Assembly: GCA_018363915.1 (NCBI GenBank)
Contig: JAGZMY010000004.1
Location: 1-64,000 of the forward strand
Direction: 5' to 3'
DNA length: 64,000 bases
DNA from: Anaerococcus vaginalis
GTDB lineage: Bacteria; Bacillota; Clostridia; Tissierellales; Peptoniphilaceae
In this document: positions 61,533 to 64,000 of the stretch, one piece after another
Numbering within the stretch: the stretch's first letter is position 1
Layout of the letters: every line of letters starts with the position of its first letter
The notes under the pieces: generated by a model
Told to the model about the DNA's origin: nothing
Database searches by the model: none
Seen by the model: only the letters and a program-made list of their open reading frames with translations
Program-made: the position numbers and the translations under genes

Positions 61533-62174
61533 TTATACTTTCTCTATGTCTTTGCTATTATTAATTAAAATAAATAGTCTTCTTGCAACTAGAATAATCA
61601 AGATTAACAAAATAAAATTTTCTTTTATACCGGTTGCTACAATAGTACGGCTATTTTTCTTATTTTTTGCTTTTTCTTGACTTCTTATTTTGTAAATATT
61701 GTGAAAATTCATTTCTTCAACCTTCTTGTTTGAAGAGTTTATAATTATGATTTCATCTTTTACAAGTTGCCCATCTTTTTCTATGATTTTTATAAATAAA
61801 GTATATACCTCTTTATCTTGGCTAACATTTTTTATATCGGTTTTATTTTGATATAATTTATACTTATATTCACCTGGTTTTTGATATTCTATATTTATTT
61901 GTTTTTCCTCATCTGCCTTTAGACTAAAATTATAAGTCCCCTTTTTCGCCTCTGGCAAAGGAGCATCCTTTGAAATTGGCTCTAATATATATTCAAAACT
62001 ATCTTGAGGTTTTGAATATGGTGAATTTATACTTATATTTTGTCCAACCTTAAAAGTATAGTCTATGCTTTTGGCATAAGATTTTGTGTGAAAGAGAAAA
62101 AACACAGAGAGAAAAGCTAAAGTTACGGAAAAGCAAAAAAGTGCTTTTAACTTAATACTTATTTTATTGTACAT
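61533..62174 (-). CDS. small pilin-like protein with FctA/Spy0128-type domain
   Basis: A 213-residue exported protein. A signal segment (about 10-34, ALFCFSVTLAFLSVFFLF) precedes a single pilin isopeptide-type domain (about 38-160). Typical strings are TFKVGQNISIN, FEYILEPIS, PLPEAKKGTYNFSLKADE and PGEYKYKLYQ. The C-terminus has TIVATG, then a hydrophobic segment and the tail NNSKDIEKV. That is a poor match to LPXTG and lacks the positive tail. It may be a minor pilin or a membrane-held adaptor. It overlaps the sortase gene by 11 bp. Confidence 0.75.
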   Translation of the reverse strand: MYNKISIKLKALFCFSVTLAFLSVFFLFHTKSYAKSIDYTFKVGQNISINSPYSKPQDSFEYILEPISKDAPLPEAKKGTYNFSLKADEEKQINIEYQKPGEYKYKLYQNKTDIKNVSQDKEVYTLFIKIIEKDGQLVKDEIIIINSSNKKVEEMNFHNIYKIRSQEKAKNKKNSRTIVATGIKENFILLILIILVARRLFILINNSKDIEKV

Positions 62175-63162
62175 TCTTATTAGACTCCTCTCTTTTTTTT
62201 CGGCTAATGTTTTGATAAATTAAATATATTAAAACTAAAATAATCCATATTATAATTAAAATAATCAAAAGATTCAATTTATAAAATTTTGAAATTAGCT
62301 TAGCAAATTTATTTACTTTTTTTTCTTTTTCCTTGTAGATATTTTTTTCTAGCTTATCAGTAAGCCTACCCACAAGAATTGACCTACCATTTGTTACAGA
62401 AAAATCGCAAGTATCTAGAATAACAATATTTTCTTTTTCACTTAAATTTATTTTTCTAGAATATTTACTATTTTTATATATATAGTCAATAAGCTCCGGA
62501 TTTTCTTTTATAGTTTTAGCAGTATTTAAAATCTTTTGATCATCTCCAACAGTTTTTATTAAAGCAAAAAATTCTATCCCCTTAGTTTTCTTGCCAAGTC
62601 TGTCGAGTTTTCCATATTTGTGACTTTCAAAAAATTTCTTGTCATCAAAAAGTTCCAAATCTCCAAACATTTTTCTATCTGCCATAAAATGTCCATAGAT
62701 TATATTTTGATAATCAGAAAAATCTTTGCTATTTGACGAATCCAAAAAAATTGATCCAGCCGTAGAAAATTTTCCAAGAACAGTTTTATTTAAATATTCA
62801 TCATTATCTTTTCCTTGAACAACTGGATAATCAATATTTGTTCCATAAATATCAATCCAAGCTATCAAATCCGGATTAATTTTTTTCAAATCATTGAAAG
62901 TTAGATTGTCCTCACTATTAGGTTTGTAAACTTCATAATAATCGCTATCAGCAATTTCCATAACTTTATGAGTATCCCAAAAAGCATAAATTCCTATAAA
63001 CATAGCAAGAAGAGAAAGGATTAGGGTAAAATAATCCAAGATTCTGGATGCTTTTCTAATCCTTCTTATCTTCTTTTTTTGTTCATCATTTAGAATTATT
63101 TTTCTATCATTTTTTATTTGAGAATTATCTATACTTTCTTTTTTTTTCTTATCTTTCATCAA
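62164..63162 (-). CDS. class B sortase
   Basis: The 332-residue enzyme has an N-terminal Lys-rich tail and a membrane anchor (about 40-62). The catalytic domain follows: YPVVQGKDNDEYLNK, His158 in IYGHFM, Cys252 in LDTCDF, and Arg260 in NGRSILVGRL. The region between His and Cys is longer than in class A, as expected for class B. A second hydrophobic segment (about 300-318, LNLLIILIIIWIILVLIYL) lies near the C-terminus. In S. pyogenes a class B sortase builds FctA pili, and the same role is likely here between two FctA-like pilin genes. Confidence 0.9.
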   Translation of the reverse strand: MMKDKKKKESIDNSQIKNDRKIILNDEQKKKIRRIRKASRILDYFTLILSLLAMFIGIYAFWDTHKVMEIADSDYYEVYKPNSEDNLTFNDLKKINPDLIAWIDIYGTNIDYPVVQGKDNDEYLNKTVLGKFSTAGSIFLDSSNSKDFSDYQNIIYGHFMADRKMFGDLELFDDKKFFESHKYGKLDRLGKKTKGIEFFALIKTVGDDQKILNTAKTIKENPELIDYIYKNSKYSRKINLSEKENIVILDTCDFSVTNGRSILVGRLTDKLEKNIYKEKEKKVNKFAKLISKFYKLNLLIILIIIWIILVLIYLIYQNISRKKREESNKNVQ

Positions 63163-63178
63163 TAGTAACTAAATAAAA

Positions 63179-64000
63179 TTATGCGTAGATTTCCTCTTCT
63201 TTTCTATTTTTTACAAAGAAGAATATACCAAATCCTGCAACTACTACTAAAGCAATATATGGTAGGTTGTCAATTAAAATACCTGTTAAAGGAGTATTTT
63301 TATTTGTAACTTCTGCATAGTTGCCACCTTCTTGGTCGCCAATATAACCTACTACAGTTTTATCACTTGATGAAGCGTCATCTTTTTCAAAGAACTTAGA
63401 CTCTATAGATGGGGTAAGACCTTTAGAATCTTTTTCTGTTACACTTACCTTTGATCCTAAGATTACATCTGTAAATACTACTCTTTCATTATTTTTTAGA
63501 CTAACTGTAAATTCTGTACCATAAGCTGCTGTTTGTTCTCCTCCAACATTCCCATCTTTATCCACTACTACATATTTAAATTCTATATCTTTTGAATTTG
63601 ATCCAACAGCCTTATCTACTTTTATAGTAAAATCAAAAGATTTTTCTAAATCATAATCTTTTTTACTATCTACAATCTTTTTAAAGGCAAAACCTTTTTT
63701 ATCATCATCTGTTATAACTGTTCCACCACCTGGAGTATTTCCATCTTTTTTGTTGTAGTAGTTTTTAAATTTAAGACCTTTCTTATCATCATAATTTAAT
63801 TTTCTTTCTATTTTTCCAGCTCGGTTAGAAACTGTAATTCCTGTTACTTCTAGTTTTCCATTTATTTCTTCAACCTTAAATGTAATTTTATAAGGGGAAT
63901 AATCTTTTTGTCCTGGCTTTAGATATCTATTTTGAACATTCAATAAGTAACCATAGTCCATATCTTTAATTCCAGGATCTGGAATCACTTCTTCTAATTT
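63179..64000 (-). CDS. major pilin with FctA-type domain, 5' end outside the window
   Basis: The reading frame is open to the right edge, so the N-terminus is missing. The visible 273 residues include the end of an FctA/Spy0128-type domain (YSPYKITFKVEE to GLKFKNYYNKK). A second Cna/DUF7601-like domain follows (GFAFKKIVDSKK to YAEVTNKN). It ends with the sorting signal TPLTG, a hydrophobic segment IALVVVAGFGIFFF and tail KNRKEEEIYA. It is a sortase substrate and the probable pilus shaft. A methionine at 63988 lies mid-domain and is not a real start. Confidence 0.85.
   Translation of the reverse strand, partial: KLEEVIPDPGIKDMDYGYLLNVQNRYLKPGQKDYSPYKITFKVEEINGKLEVTGITVSNRAGKIERKLNYDDKKGLKFKNYYNKKDGNTPGGGTVITDDDKKGFAFKKIVDSKKDYDLEKSFDFTIKVDKAVGSNSKDIEFKYVVVDKDGNVGGEQTAAYGTEFTVSLKNNERVVFTDVILGSKVSVTEKDSKGLTPSIESKFFEKDDASSSDKTVVGYIGDQEGGNYAEVTNKNTPLTGILIDNLPYIALVVVAGFGIFFFVKNRKEEEIYA

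Noticed and set aside
1..64000. CRISPR arrays, tRNA or rRNA genes, intact IS elements, replication origin
   Set aside because: I looked for regular repeat-spacer patterns, cloverleaf-like CCA ends, transposase ORFs and DnaA-box clusters and found none that I can support.

Overview
The window is very AT-rich, with short intergenic gaps, strong AGGAGG ribosome-binding sites and Gram-positive surface-anchoring signals. It encodes a strictly anaerobic metabolism (hybrid-cluster protein, BadF-type activase with a double-cubane-like reductase). Together these point to a low-GC anaerobic Firmicute. The mix of host-glycan catabolism, sortase pili and this protein style fits Gram-positive anaerobic cocci of the Peptoniphilaceae (Anaerococcus-like). 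That placement is inference. I see no tRNA, rRNA, CRISPR array or intact mobile element.

Layout. 1-4.5 kb: a large coiled-coil, CAP-domain, sortase-anchored surface protein and a Crp/Fnr-type regulator. 4.5-11 kb: a four-gene activase / dehydratase-like operon, hcp with an Fnr-like class II promoter, and a two-domain polyphosphate phosphotransferase. 11-17.7 kb: a lactose/cellobiose-family PTS operon with a PRD activator, EIIA, EIIB, a cytoplasmic GH29 alpha-L-fucosidase, EIIC and a GH1 6-phospho-beta-glycosidase. 17.8-20.2 kb: a HAD phosphatase, alanine dehydrogenase and an SdpI-family membrane protein. 20.3-26.9 kb: a tetronate-type acid-sugar operon (OtnC, OtnK, TRAP transporter, zinc dehydrogenase) with a divergent GntR/FCD regulator. 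27.4-34.2 kb: a nucleoside ABC importer with two tandem uridine phosphorylases and a GntR/UTRA regulator. 34.5-35.4 kb: remnants of a transaldolase-like gene and an FGGY kinase joined by an apparent deletion. 35.5-45.6 kb: a complete L-fucose pathway (fucK, fucI, fucU, sugar ABC importer, fucA), a divergent DeoR regulator and fucO. 45.8-54.4 kb: an operon for lacto-N-biose / galacto-N-biose use (solute-binding protein, two permeases, GH112 phosphorylase, a 59-residue membrane protein, ATPase, galE, nucleotidyltransferase). 54.6-61.4 kb: an ABC-2 exporter, Na/Pi cotransporter, TetR regulator with a radical SAM protein, and a DUF6506-like protein. 61.5-64 kb: a pilus locus with a class B sortase, running off the right edge.

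How it works together. Three neighbouring operons look like one programme for eating host mucin or milk-type glycans. The PTS operon appears to import a disaccharide-type glycan and remove fucose and a 6-phosphoglycosyl unit in the cytoplasm. The fuc genes turn fucose into DHAP and lactaldehyde, and FucO reduces the latter to 1,2-propanediol. The GH112 operon phosphorolyses Gal-beta-1,3-HexNAc to Gal-1-P, which GalE and the nucleotidyltransferase can feed to glycolysis. The acid-sugar and nucleoside operons add further carbon sources. Several promoters carry clear dyads that let regulators be paired with targets. The best are an Fnr-like site at -41.5 of hcp, inverted TGAACGAA repeats between fucK and the DeoR gene, and a dyad inside the TetR promoter.
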